61,076 nucleotides of DNA from assembly GCA_021604725.1 (NCBI GenBank), contig BQJN01000008.1, positions 1-61,076 of the forward strand. Reading direction: 5' to 3'. Source of the DNA: Lysobacteraceae bacterium. Lineage in GTDB: Bacteria; Pseudomonadota; Gammaproteobacteria; Xanthomonadales; BQJN01. Below the pieces are notes generated by a model. It ran no database searches. It was not told where the DNA came from and saw only the letters and a list, made by a program, of their open reading frames with translations. Shown piece by piece: positions 8,207 through 17,566 of this stretch. A program made the position numbers and the translations under genes. Position 1 is the first letter of the stretch. The number at the start of each line of letters is the position of its first letter.

Positions 8207-11200
8207 ATGAAATTACACCACCTGTTGCTCACCCTGCCACTGCTGGGGTCGCTTCCTGCCTCCGCGCAATTTGCCACGCCAACGCCATTGCCGTTGCCTG
8301 ACACCATTGCTACCGACCCATTCAATGATGCCAGTCAGGTCGGGTATTGCCTGGATACCACCGGGGCCAATAGTTGCACAGCGCAGGATTTTCGGATCAC
8401 GGCCATCACTATTACCGACATCAAGGACGGTTGCAGTTCACCCGATGACTACATGATGGTCGACATGGATGTCACCTTTTCCAAGGGCCAGCCAACGCGT
8501 TACGAAGTAGGCGCATGGTTTTATCGAGGTGCTACCGGTGGCGGCGACGTCACGGCGCAAACAGCCTATGTCGGTGATTTTTGCACGCGAGTTGGCATTG
8601 ATGCTGGTCTTACCACACCCGGAGACGTGACCCGCAATGTGGACGGTGATGCCTGCGTCGACGTCCCCGGCAACAACGGCAATATCCAACCGCAGAACGA
8701 ACAGAATTTCATACTGCCCTGCCGCGACGTCAGTACCGCGACGGTAAACGACACTTTCGGAACCACTCCGGCGGCACTCGATGGCGTCACCGATATCTCG
8801 GCCTGCACGTCCTGGAGCAACAATTCGAATCAGGTCTGCAACACGGCGCAATATCAAGAATTCGATTTGAATTGGCCGAACTCACCGCAGGTCGGCGAGA
8901 TCCAGCCCGAAACACCATCAAAGTGCAACTGTGGTGAATTTGATGGCGGCCCTATCATCGTTCAGGTTCCAGACATTGTTGTCAGCAAATCCTGCACACC
9001 CACCGACGTCGCGCCCGGCGATTCCACGACCTGCACCATTACGATTACCAACAACGGGCTTGGAATCATGCAAGGCGCAACCGCGGATGACACCGAAGGT
9101 TTCTTTTTCGAAGACAACTACCCTGAAAACCAGGGTTCCATCGTCGGTGCCACCATCAACCCTTCGCAAGGCAGTGCCGTTGATGGCTTTATTTCCGATT
9201 CAGCCGGGGCAGACACCACCGACCAGTCACTGAATATCTACCCAGGCAACATCGCCGGCGGCTCGTCAATGACCGTGGTCTACGACTTCCAGACCTCGGC
9301 ATCGCTACCCAGCACCATCACAACCATCACCAACACAGTGTGTGGTAGCTACTACAACGACAGCGCGCCACAGGTCCTGAGCTATGCCTCAGACACCGAC
9401 ATGTGTGCCTCCGACTCGTTCACCACACCGGTCACACTGGCTGGTTTCGAGGTCGAGCGCAACAAGTATGCCGGGACATTGGACTTCGCCTGGACCACCG
9501 CTGCCGAGAGTGGCAACCTGGGCTTTAACCTCTACGCGCGCTTGGGTCAAACCCGGTTCCCGGTCAACAACAAGCTGATTCAAAGCAAGGTGGTCGACAG
9601 CATGACTACCACCAGTTATCACTTCAGCGTGCCGGACAACTTCAAAGGCATGGTGCCGGAGTTTTTCATCGAAGATGTCGATATCAAGGGCCGCAAATCG
9701 CAGCATGGGGCTTTCAAGTTCGGCCACACCGGACAGCCGGCGGAAAAACTGGCATCACAGCCAACGGACTGGTCAGCCATTCACGGCGAACGGACCAACA
9801 ACCAAGCGAGAAAAGACCGCCGGCACGCAACCTCACTGAAGAACAATGGTTCAGGTGAAATTCGTGTTTTGGTGGAGCAGGCCGGGGTACACAGAATCAC
9901 TTACGCGCAATTACAGGCGATGGGTGTGGCTGCAAACCGGAATGCATCTGACTACGCATTGAGCAATGCCGACGGTCATGTTCCCGTCTACTTTGGCAAC
10001 ATTGGGCGCAGGGGCGCATTCGAAGCTGGTAGCTACATGGAGTTCATTGGCGACAGTTACTCCAGTTTGTACACCGACCAGAACGTATATACGTTGACCA
10101 TCGGTGCGGGCACTGGAACTGAGGTCAGCGAGGTTTCAGCCAGCCCCCGGGGCCAGGACTTTACCAGTCACTACATGCATGCCGAAACAGTCACCCAGAA
10201 CCTGAAGTACAGCCCGTCTTCACCAGTGGCCGGAGAGCCATGGTACGACACTTCGTTGCGGGGCATTTTCCGCCCAGCGCAGCAGAGCTACGACTTCACG
10301 CTCGGCAATCGAGTCGACGGCATGGTCTCGATTGACGTCAACTACTGGGGCGGCCTGGACTTTCCAAATGATGATGCCGACCACCACATTGAGTGGAGTG
10401 TCAACGGAACAGCACTGGGCAGCGATGTCTTCAATGGCATCGTCGAGAGATCACAAAGCTATCAGCTATCAACCTCGTCGATTGGCTCAAGCGCAACCGT
10501 CACCGCATTGGTTCCAGCAGACACCAGCAACCAGATTGACATCGTTAACATTGAGTCGGTTAGCCTGACCTACCCCCGAACTTTGCAGGCTCAGAATAAC
10601 CGTTTGAGCTTTTCCGCTGACGGACGCAATCTGAAAGTGGCTGGGCTCACAGGCGACGTAGCTGTCTACGTTCAAGATGGTGACGATGTGACGCGTCTTC
10701 GCAATGTACGGGTCAACAGCGGTGAGGTTTCGTTTGCCAATGTTGCCAACGTCGGCAGCACTTACCATGTGATTGGCGATCAGGGCTGGAATACCCCTGT
10801 GCTTGAATGGCACACCGCAGAGGACATCAGCAGCCTGACAGCGCAAAACCTGATTATCAGCCATCCAGATTTCCTGGGGCCAGACCTGTCGGCCTACGGT
10901 GCTCAACGTGGCGGCTCAACTATCGTAAACGTTTTGGACATTTACCACGCCTACAGCGGGGGTATTGTCGATGCCGAGGCTATTCGCCAGTTCATTCAGG
11001 ACCTGGCCAATCGATCCGCGCTGGAATCGATTCTGATCGTGGGCGGCGACACCTACGATTACCATGACAACCTGGGGCTGGGCAGCATTAGTTTCGTACC
11101 CACTTTGTATCGCGCTACCGATGCGCAAATCCAGTATTCAGCGGTTGATGCGCTGTATGGCGATACCACTGGCAACAATCAGCCCGACACTCCGATGGGC

Positions 11201-11875
11201 CGGCTGCCGGTGAGAACCTTAAGTGAATTGCGCACTATTTTGGCCAAGCAATCGGCTTTCGCTGGCCAAAGTGGTGAACAGGTGGCTATTTTGGCAGCCG
11301 ATGATTCCGAGGCGGGCGCGGCCTACAATTTTGCCGACAACAGCAACGTTCTTGCCGATTTGTTGAATGCATCGGGATGGGACACGACAAAGGTTTACCT
11401 GGACGATCATAGTCCAGCCACGGCCAATGGCTTGTTAATTGACGCGCTGAACAGCGGTCCGCGACTGGCCATTTTTACCGGACACTCGTCAAGTCGATAC
11501 TGGTCGTTCAACGGACTGTTCAGCACCTATGATGCCGCCGCGCTGGCAAACCACGGCGACCCGTTTGCAGTCTTGCAATGGGGCTGCTGGAACACCTATT
11601 TCGTCGAACCTCGAGAGGATTCACTGGGCCACACCTTCATGTTGTCCGGTAACCAGGGAGCAGCAGCCGTTATGGGGGCCTCGACTTTGACCGACGCGAC
11701 GGAAGAGAACCGTTTCTCAGCCTTGTTCCAGAACGAGCTGCTGGCACCTGGCGCTACGTTTGGGGAAGCGATGGTGCGCGCAAAACAAGCCTACGCAGTG
11801 CTGTACGGCAGTGGTCACAAAGACATTCAGTGGGGTGTATCGTTACTGGGCGACCCGCTACTGTCGGTTCAGTAA
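8207..11875 (+). CDS. Secreted gingipain-like peptidase family C25 protein
   Basis: A 1222-residue exported protein. Starting at the ATG at 8207, it has a signal peptide (MKLHHLLLTLPLLGSLPASA). Residues roughly 260-400 hold a DUF11-like beta-sandwich (VVSKSCTPTDVAPGDSTTC, then TITITNNG). The C-terminal 400 residues match the C25 catalytic domain: ILIVGGDTYDYHDN, MGRLPVRT, the predicted catalytic histidine in IFTGHSSSRYW and cysteine in LQWGCWNTYF. Gingipains are extracellular cysteine proteases. No C-terminal type IX sorting domain is visible; the protein ends at GVSLLGDPLLSVQ. It appears monocistronic and is followed by a hairpin at 11894. Confidence 0.8.
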   Translation: MKLHHLLLTLPLLGSLPASAQFATPTPLPLPDTIATDPFNDASQVGYCLDTTGANSCTAQDFRITAITITDIKDGCSSPDDYMMVDMDVTFSKGQPTRYEVGAWFYRGATGGGDVTAQTAYVGDFCTRVGIDAGLTTPGDVTRNVDGDACVDVPGNNGNIQPQNEQNFILPCRDVSTATVNDTFGTTPAALDGVTDISACTSWSNNSNQVCNTAQYQEFDLNWPNSPQVGEIQPETPSKCNCGEFDGGPIIVQVPDIVVSKSCTPTDVAPGDSTTCTITITNNGLGIMQGATADDTEGFFFEDNYPENQGSIVGATINPSQGSAVDGFISDSAGADTTDQSLNIYPGNIAGGSSMTVVYDFQTSASLPSTITTITNTVCGSYYNDSAPQVLSYASDTDMCASDSFTTPVTLAGFEVERNKYAGTLDFAWTTAAESGNLGFNLYARLGQTRFPVNNKLIQSKVVDSMTTTSYHFSVPDNFKGMVPEFFIEDVDIKGRKSQHGAFKFGHTGQPAEKLASQPTDWSAIHGERTNNQARKDRRHATSLKNNGSGEIRVLVEQAGVHRITYAQLQAMGVAANRNASDYALSNADGHVPVYFGNIGRRGAFEAGSYMEFIGDSYSSLYTDQNVYTLTIGAGTGTEVSEVSASPRGQDFTSHYMHAETVTQNLKYSPSSPVAGEPWYDTSLRGIFRPAQQSYDFTLGNRVDGMVSIDVNYWGGLDFPNDDADHHIEWSVNGTALGSDVFNGIVERSQSYQLSTSSIGSSATVTALVPADTSNQIDIVNIESVSLTYPRTLQAQNNRLSFSADGRNLKVAGLTGDVAVYVQDGDDVTRLRNVRVNSGEVSFANVANVGSTYHVIGDQGWNTPVLEWHTAEDISSLTAQNLIISHPDFLGPDLSAYGAQRGGSTIVNVLDIYHAYSGGIVDAEAIRQFIQDLANRSALESILIVGGDTYDYHDNLGLGSISFVPTLYRATDAQIQYSAVDALYGDTTGNNQPDTPMGRLPVRTLSELRTILAKQSAFAGQSGEQVAILAADDSEAGAAYNFADNSNVLADLLNASGWDTTKVYLDDHSPATANGLLIDALNSGPRLAIFTGHSSSRYWSFNGLFSTYDAAALANHGDPFAVLQWGCWNTYFVEPREDSLGHTFMLSGNQGAAAVMGASTLTDATEENRFSALFQNELLAPGATFGEAMVRAKQAYAVLYGSGHKDIQWGVSLLGDPLLSVQ

Positions 11876-11893
11876 ATCGAATCATTTCAGCAC

Positions 11894-11922
11894 CCACCGA
11901 GGGCAGTGCATGTCCTCGGTGG
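11894..11922. terminator. Hairpin downstream of the C25 peptidase gene
   Basis: A perfect inverted repeat CCACCGAGG / CCTCGGTGG with an 11-base loop lies 18 bases after the stop. There is no U-tract, so it is a probable but not certain intrinsic terminator. Confidence 0.55.
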
Positions 11923-12078
11923 CCCGTTGGTGCATGAAAATCGGGGACTCAGTGGCAATTCAATTTACCTGAGACACAGAGACCAACGATCGAGCTGGTG
12001 ATCGCGATGGGTTCATGGCTTGAAATCGGAACGCCGTTCGCCAATGTTTAGTAGATCTTCATTCGAGTCGGAGAGCAA

Positions 12079-12840
12079 ATGACCATCGCAGGCAAGTCGA
12101 TTCTCATCACCGGTGCCAGCCGCGGTATTGGTGAAGCTACGGCGCGGTACTTCGCCAGCCAGGGTGCCAATACGGTAATGCTGGCCCGTAGCGCCAAAGC
12201 ACTCGAAAAGATTGAAGCGGACATCACCTCAGCCGGCGGAAAAGCGCTTGCTTTAGTAAGTGATGTCGCCAACTACGAAGCTATGGAAAACGCGGTGCAG
12301 GCCTGCGTCGACACATTCGGTGGCCTCGACATCCTCGTCAACAATGCGGCCTTGATCGAGCCAATCGCGCATCTGGCAGACAGCGATCCAGAGGCCTGGG
12401 GCCACGTTGTTGATGTCAATGTGAAAGGTGTATACCACGGCATGCGTGCGGCCATTCCTGCCATGCTTGCAGGCTCTGGCGGATCAATCATAAACATCAG
12501 CTCGGGGGCGGCCACCAGCGCACTGGAAGGCTGGAGTCATTATTGCTGTACCAAAGCGGCGGTGTTGTCTCTTACCCAATGCGGGCACACCGAGTACTGC
12601 GATCGAGGCATTCGTGTCGTCGGCTTAAGCCCAGGGACGGTGGCGACAGAAATGCAGACCGTCATTCGACAAAGCGGCATCAACCCGGTGAGCCAACTCG
12701 ACCCGTCGGTACACATTCCTCCGCAGTGGGTAGCCAAGGCCATTGCTTTTTTATGCGGCGAAGGCGGAGCGCCATACGCCGGAACCGACTTCTCGCTGAA
12801 AAGCGAGAAGTCGCGCCAATTGATTGGGTTGGTAAGCTAA
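12079..12840 (+). CDS. Short-chain dehydrogenase/reductase (SDR)
   Basis: The 253-residue protein is a classical SDR. It has the cofactor motif TGASRGIG at residues 11-18, the NNA motif (LVNNAAL), a catalytic Ser in NISSGAA, and the YxxxK pair in YCCTK, followed by LSPGTVATEM. SDRs use NAD(P)(H) to oxidise or reduce alcohols/ketones; the substrate cannot be read from sequence. The ribosome-binding site GGAGAG lies three bases from the ATG. It stands alone on the plus strand and converges with the macro-domain gene (16 bases apart). Confidence 0.9.
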   Translation: MTIAGKSILITGASRGIGEATARYFASQGANTVMLARSAKALEKIEADITSAGGKALALVSDVANYEAMENAVQACVDTFGGLDILVNNAALIEPIAHLADSDPEAWGHVVDVNVKGVYHGMRAAIPAMLAGSGGSIINISSGAATSALEGWSHYCCTKAAVLSLTQCGHTEYCDRGIRVVGLSPGTVATEMQTVIRQSGINPVSQLDPSVHIPPQWVAKAIAFLCGEGGAPYAGTDFSLKSEKSRQLIGLVS

Positions 12841-12856
12841 GGAAGAACAGGTCAAC

Positions 12857-13348
12857 CTATTTGGCGGGTTCCTTGGCCTTCTGACCCTGATGAAATTCGG
12901 TGTACAGGTACACCGGGATATCGAGCTCACCGAGTTGCTGGACGATCAAGGGATGAACATCGTCCCAGTCCAGCGCGCCAACACCGGTCGCCAGTTTTGG
13001 TAGTGCAAGCGACTTGATGTCCTCTTTGTTTATCATCTTGAGCAAAGACTTCAGGCATTTTCTGACATTCTTGACCGAGGCCTGACCTGGCTTGGCACCG
13101 TGACCATAACCCCCTTCCTGAGTGATCAGGTTGGCGATACGCACGCCGCCAACGCCACCCCACATCCAGGCCTTGCCGGGCTTCGGATGTCGAACGTGAC
13201 ACCAATGGTGGAAATCCTTGTGCATTGCCGGATAGCGTTTGTGCAACGACAGGGCCAAGCCTTGATCCATTGGATCGTTGGCGGCAATGCCATGTGCAAT
13301 CATCTGCGCCTCGGTCAATAAAATGTCGCCGGATACTTCGTGGATCAT
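12857..13348 (-). CDS. Stand-alone macro domain protein (ADP-ribose binding)
   Basis: The 163-residue protein is a single macro domain: IHEVSGDIL at the N-terminus, AHGIAAND, QEGGYGHGAKPG, and LALPKLATGVGALDWDDV, the loops that hold ADP-ribose. Members remove ADP-ribose from proteins, DNA or O-acetyl-ADP-ribose, or only bind it. The MIHEVSGDIL start and IANLITQ core resemble the ALC1/TARG1-like subgroup, where a Lys and an Asp act in removal from acidic residues or nucleic acid; this subgroup call is tentative. GAGG six bases upstream supports the start. No partner toxin (for example a DarT-like ADP-ribosyltransferase) is adjacent. Confidence 0.8.
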   Translation of the reverse strand: MIHEVSGDILLTEAQMIAHGIAANDPMDQGLALSLHKRYPAMHKDFHHWCHVRHPKPGKAWMWGGVGGVRIANLITQEGGYGHGAKPGQASVKNVRKCLKSLLKMINKEDIKSLALPKLATGVGALDWDDVHPLIVQQLGELDIPVYLYTEFHQGQKAKEPAK

Positions 13349-13540
13349 CGTCTGCCTCGTTGATGGTTAACGGGTCGAGCATCCTGGCCAGCCGCCCAGG
13401 ATCATCTCTAACTCCATCTTCGACGATCCGTTGAAAAGCGCTATTGACGCCGATCAATAGTTCGTCACCACCGCAGCGCTGCCGCAAATCAAGCGATTAA
13501 TTGAGGTCATGTTGGTTTGCCAAATCGCAATTGCAACGCG

Positions 13541-14575
13541 TTAGGAGGCGAAACGGACACCCAGGCATTCTGCGCGTTCCGCGCCGACCGCGATGCTGTG
13601 CCTTAGCGCCATTGCACTACCGACCAGGCCAGCATCGCGCTGGGTAATGGCAAGACAGGGGATGGACGCCAATGTATCGGCAAAGCGGCCCTTGTCAGTG
13701 AAACGATCGTTAAACTGGCTAGTTGGCAAGAAATCAGCCAGCGCCTTGACCACGCCACCGCCGAGGTAAATACCATCCCACGCGCCCAACATCAGGGCAA
13801 CATCGCCGGCAAAGCTGCCGAGCAGGCCGCAAAACACTTCTATGGTTTCAACACACAAGGAATCCTGTTGGCTTAAAGCCAGCTCGGTTATTTCGCGAGC
13901 GTCTATATCCGACGGCCTGTGCCCTCTCAACACGCCCAGGGCTTGATGCAAATTTTGCAAACCAGTACCGCACAACAAACGCTCTTGAGATACGCGACCG
14001 AACCGCGTTTCCAGGAGTTGCAATACACTGGTCTCCAGCCGGTTTCCGGGCGCAAAGCCGACATGCCCACCCTCACTTGGGAATACCAGTGGATGGCCAT
14101 CGAGATAGCGAACAGCGCTGACGCCCAATCCCGTGCCAGGCCCCAACACTGCGCAATCACCTCGATGAGACGGCAACGATCCAAACCCTGCATTGACGGC
14201 GACCATTTGTTGCCGATCCAGCTCCGGCAGTGCCCACCCGAGCGCGGCGAAGTCATTGATCGATACCAGCTTGTCCATACCAAATTGACTGCGAATATGA
14301 TCTACAGAAAATTCCCAGGGACAATTGGTGATGCGAATATGGTCATCGAGGACGATGCTGGCCAATGCCAGACAACCCAGACCTGGCTTGACCCCGACGT
14401 CAGCAAAATAGGTTTCCAGAACAGCATCCAGGTTGGGGTAGTCAGCTGTCGCGTACCTTCGATAGCTCAACAGGCTGACAGCCCCCGACTTTCTGATGTC
14501 CGTCAGGGCGAACCGGGTGTTGGTACCACCGATATCAGCGACAAGTGCCAGGTCGCTTGCGAGACGTTCGCCCAT
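13541..14575 (-). CDS. glk: Glucokinase
   Basis: The 344-residue protein has the ATP-binding motif ADIGGTNTRFAL at its N-terminus, LGPGTGLGVS and the EGGHVGFAP motif in the middle, and GGGVVKAL later, as in the bacterial Glk (non-ROK) family. It phosphorylates glucose with ATP to glucose 6-phosphate in the cytoplasm. The start is set by AGGAG eight bases before the ATG at 14575; the open frame runs 11 codons further up. It lies on the same strand just after the TonB receptor gene, separated by hairpins, and would supply substrate to the Entner-Doudoroff operon at 22.9 kb. Confidence 0.9.
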   Translation of the reverse strand: MGERLASDLALVADIGGTNTRFALTDIRKSGAVSLLSYRRYATADYPNLDAVLETYFADVGVKPGLGCLALASIVLDDHIRITNCPWEFSVDHIRSQFGMDKLVSINDFAALGWALPELDRQQMVAVNAGFGSLPSHRGDCAVLGPGTGLGVSAVRYLDGHPLVFPSEGGHVGFAPGNRLETSVLQLLETRFGRVSQERLLCGTGLQNLHQALGVLRGHRPSDIDAREITELALSQQDSLCVETIEVFCGLLGSFAGDVALMLGAWDGIYLGGGVVKALADFLPTSQFNDRFTDKGRFADTLASIPCLAITQRDAGLVGSAMALRHSIAVGAERAECLGVRFAS

Positions 14576-14666
14576 GCATTGAACTCCTAAATCCTGCGCT
14601 TCACGCAACTAAAGTGGACTGAAAAAATAGGCCTGCTCCACTGGTCAGCGGGCAGGCCAGTAGCAA

Positions 14667-14710
14667 ACCGGCCTGCGTCCTTAGGAGGTCATGCAACGCT
14701 GCAGGCCGGT
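14667..14710. terminator. Hairpin after the TonB receptor gene
   Basis: A perfect 10-base inverted repeat ACCGGCCTGC / GCAGGCCGGT with a 24-base loop lies directly downstream of the receptor stop. A neighbouring GGCCTGC/GGCAGGCC pair lies around 14630-14658. Either could attenuate read-through into glk. Confidence 0.5.
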
Positions 14711-14719
14711 CACTTCAGA

Positions 14720-17407
14720 TCAGAACCGATAGGTAAACCGCAAACCGTAGGTTCTGGGATCGTTCAGGAAGCGAAGATTGAGGTTCGGTCCCAGGATCGC
14801 CTTGTTGGAGGCGTCTTCATTGAGCAGGTTGGCCACGTAGCCTTCGACTCGGAAGGCGCCGCTGGGTGAGGTGTAACCGGCACCGATATTCAATGTTGTG
14901 TAGCCGCTTTGACGGTCGTGGAAGCCGAGATCGCGCGCGCTCTCATTGCGATCGATGATGCCGTCGCCATCGTCATCAAACAGCACATCTTGCTCATTGA
15001 AGATGCTCAGGTAGTAGGACGAGGTGTAGTTGGCCAGGATCTGCCAGTCGAATGAGCCGCCATTGTCAAAACCGATGTATTGCTGAAGTTTCAGAATCAC
15101 GGTCAGGTCGGGAGCTTTCGGCAGTTCGTTGCCCACCAGACTGGCATCGGGCGTTGCCGCCAGGTCACCAAAGTTGGTAGCGCGCACATCCGAGACCACG
15201 CCTTCCTGGATTTCAGTGTCCAGCCACAACAGGTTACCACCCAGAGTGAAACCGTAATCCAGAGGAACAGATCCTTCCAGTTCCAAGCCGGTGATCTTGG
15301 AATCAGCAATATTGATGTTTTGCTGCGAGAAGCCGACATTCATGGCGTCGGTACCACCGACCACGCTCAACACCTGAAATACCTGGTCCTGGTAGTCATA
15401 GTAGAAGGCCGATGCGTTAAACGTAGCCCAACCGTATTTGGTATCGAACTGGTTTTTGCTGCCAATCTCGTAGGCAATCAGCTTCTCTGGCTTGAATTCC
15501 ACAGCATTGAGCAAGCGTGGGTTGCCGTCGCCTTCAGGCAGACTTGGGTCGTAGTCGGGGTTGGCAACGGTGTCGTTGAAGCCGCCTGACTTGTGGCCAG
15601 TGGTAATCGAGCCATAGAACATGTTGCGCTCGCTGTAATCCCATTCAGCACCGACTCGCCAATCGACGAAGTCATCCGAATAGGTTCCGAATTGTTGGTC
15701 CGGCGCGGTGATTGCAAGGAAAGAATGCGTACCATCGGGTGGGCACACCACGAAGCCGTTGTTAAGGGCAGGATCACTCAGGCAGGTGCCATTCGGCATC
15801 GTGCCATCGACCACGCCCGCCAGCTGTGCAGCCAGGGTATCTCGCATTCCTGGCGTCATGCCGCTCAACAATAACGCCGCCAGACCTGCTTGAGACCGAT
15901 CCGATGCATCAAAATATGGTCGAGACAAAAACGATGGCATGAAACCAGGCGTTGAGAAACGCGTTCGGAAGCAGCAGGCGAAGTCATCGCCACCGGCAGC
16001 CAGCGCCCAGTTGCCGCCGATACCATAGCGAGACTTGTCTTCTTCGGTGTAGCGCAAACCGCCTTTCAAACGGAACACGTCGGTGACATCGTAGGTCAGG
16101 TCGCCAAATGCGGCGTAAGAGGTGCCGTCGACGTCGGGCATGGTGAACTCGGTGCCCGAGTAGCAGCAATAGCCGTTGTCAGCGGTTGAGAAAAAGCCGG
16201 TTTCCTGGTCCTCGTCAAAGTAGAACAGGCCACCAATCCAGCGTGCTCGCGAGTCGTCTGGCGACAGGAATCGAAGCTCATGGACTTGGGATTTGGACCC
16301 GGTGTACCACCAGACATTGCCCCAGTTGTCGTAATCGACGGCATTAAGGTCGCGTCCGGGGTAGGCGATGCCATCGTTCTGCGCGTTGGTTTGGTTGAAG
16401 TCCAGCTCGCGATAACTACCGGAGTATTCCATGCTGAACGAATCGAAGTCGTAGGCCATATTGAGCTGATGGCCAAAATGCGTTGAATCCATGTCGCCCT
16501 GCCAGCCACGGTAAACGACCTGACGTGGATCGACCTGGTCAAAATCGAAACCAGCTGTGAAAGCACTGAACATGTTTGATCCTGGGTAACCGGTACCACC
16601 TTCTTCCAGATAATCACCCATGTAGAACAGCTCAAACTGATCCGTTGGCTGCCACAGCGCAGACAGGCGCACTGCCTTTTCGTCCTCTTCACCGGCGGCT
16701 CTCAGATGCTGCGCGTTGCCGGCATTGTCGAAGGTCGAATCGTTCATTTCGGCAAAGCCGGCGACGCGGAAGGCAAAGGTGTCACCGACCGGGACGTTCC
16801 AGGCCCCTTCAAGATGCGTGCTGTCGTAATTGCCAAAGCCGACCTCGGCAAAGCCGCTCATGTCATAAAGCTCTGGCTTTTTGGTGATGATATTCAATGT
16901 CCCTGCCACGGCATTTCGACCCCGGAGCGTACCCTGAGGCCCTTTGAGAACTTCAACGCGCTCCAGGTCATAAAACATCGCGCCCAGCCCACGTGGACGG
17001 GGAAGATAGACACCGTTGATATGGGTTGCCGCGGAAGGGTCGCCCAACTCGGTATTGTTGGAGGTGCCCACGCCACGAATGAAAATCTCGACGTTGCCTT
17101 CCTGGTTGGCGATGTTTAGTCCAGGTACCACAGCTTGCAGATTGCGAAGCTCAGACCCCACGCCCGATATCTTCAAGTCGTCTTCAGTGAAAGATTGCAC
17201 CAGTGACGACACGTCCTGCAGGCTTTGGCTGCGCCGCTCTACGGTCACCGTTACGTCATCCAACTCATAGCGGCTATCGGCCGTTTCGCTTTGCTCGGTC
17301 TCGCCGGTGTCCTCAGTGGTGTCCTGGTCTTGCCCGAATACGACCTGGCTAGAGAACAGAAAACTGCCCATCACCAGGCAAGTCAGTGAAAATCGAACCC
17401 TCTTCAT
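14720..17407 (-). CDS. TonB-dependent outer-membrane receptor
   Basis: This 895-residue protein has a signal peptide (MKRVRFSLTCLVMGSFLFSS with cleavage near VVFGQ), an N-terminal plug domain (DVTVTVERRSQSLQDVSS; VPGLNIANQEG; RGRNAVAGTLNIITKKP), a long beta-barrel, and a C-terminal aromatic end (GLRFTYRF), all standard for TonB-dependent transporters. The plug resembles the receptors that import oligosaccharides in xanthomonads and caulobacters. Its promoter overlaps a perfect LacI-type operator (17495-17508) and carries a second, degenerate site, so expression should be induced by the sugar sensed by the adjacent LacI protein. It probably imports beta-glucosides or oligosaccharides cut by the GH3 enzyme. 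Confidence 0.92.
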   Translation of the reverse strand: MKRVRFSLTCLVMGSFLFSSQVVFGQDQDTTEDTGETEQSETADSRYELDDVTVTVERRSQSLQDVSSLVQSFTEDDLKISGVGSELRNLQAVVPGLNIANQEGNVEIFIRGVGTSNNTELGDPSAATHINGVYLPRPRGLGAMFYDLERVEVLKGPQGTLRGRNAVAGTLNIITKKPELYDMSGFAEVGFGNYDSTHLEGAWNVPVGDTFAFRVAGFAEMNDSTFDNAGNAQHLRAAGEEDEKAVRLSALWQPTDQFELFYMGDYLEEGGTGYPGSNMFSAFTAGFDFDQVDPRQVVYRGWQGDMDSTHFGHQLNMAYDFDSFSMEYSGSYRELDFNQTNAQNDGIAYPGRDLNAVDYDNWGNVWWYTGSKSQVHELRFLSPDDSRARWIGGLFYFDEDQETGFFSTADNGYCCYSGTEFTMPDVDGTSYAAFGDLTYDVTDVFRLKGGLRYTEEDKSRYGIGGNWALAAGGDDFACCFRTRFSTPGFMPSFLSRPYFDASDRSQAGLAALLLSGMTPGMRDTLAAQLAGVVDGTMPNGTCLSDPALNNGFVVCPPDGTHSFLAITAPDQQFGTYSDDFVDWRVGAEWDYSERNMFYGSITTGHKSGGFNDTVANPDYDPSLPEGDGNPRLLNAVEFKPEKLIAYEIGSKNQFDTKYGWATFNASAFYYDYQDQVFQVLSVVGGTDAMNVGFSQQNINIADSKITGLELEGSVPLDYGFTLGGNLLWLDTEIQEGVVSDVRATNFGDLAATPDASLVGNELPKAPDLTVILKLQQYIGFDNGGSFDWQILANYTSSYYLSIFNEQDVLFDDDGDGIIDRNESARDLGFHDRQSGYTTLNIGAGYTSPSGAFRVEGYVANLLNEDASNKAILGPNLNLRFLNDPRTYGLRFTYRF

Positions 17408-17461
17408 GGTCTTCCCTCATCTATTTGTTTTGCGCTTTTTATGCTTTCTTGCTTAGAAATT

Positions 17462-17475
17462 GTCTAGCGCTGTCA
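17462..17475 (-). promoter_or_regulatory. Degenerate second LacI operator
   Basis: On the minus strand TGACAGCGCTAGAC matches 10 of 14 positions of the perfect palindrome upstream. The centres are 33 bp apart, about three helical turns, a spacing that fits cooperative binding on one DNA face. Confidence 0.45.
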
Positions 17476-17480
17476 TTGCA

Positions 17481-17509
17481 TTTTTACGCGAGTATGACAG
17501 CGCTGTCAA
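17481..17509 (-). promoter_or_regulatory. Promoter with overlapping LacI operator for the TonB receptor
   Basis: Minus-strand -35 TTGACA (17509-17504), a 17-base spacer and -10 TAAAAA (17486-17481) form a sigma70-like promoter. The perfect palindrome TGACAGCGCTGTCA (17495-17508) overlaps the -35 element and spacer, so a bound repressor would block polymerase. Confidence 0.7.
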
Positions 17510-17566
17510 CCGGTGTTTCAAGATTTGAATGAATGTTCCTGGAATACTGTGCCAGGGAGCTAATCC

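Noticed and set aside
12927..13487. A 186-codon minus-strand frame overlapping the macro-domain gene
   Set aside because: Most of it is the macro gene out of frame. The unique first 46 codons have no recognisable feature or ribosome-binding site.
13919..14590. A 223-codon plus-strand frame antisense to glucokinase
   Set aside because: No start signal or motif; glucokinase on the other strand is unambiguous.
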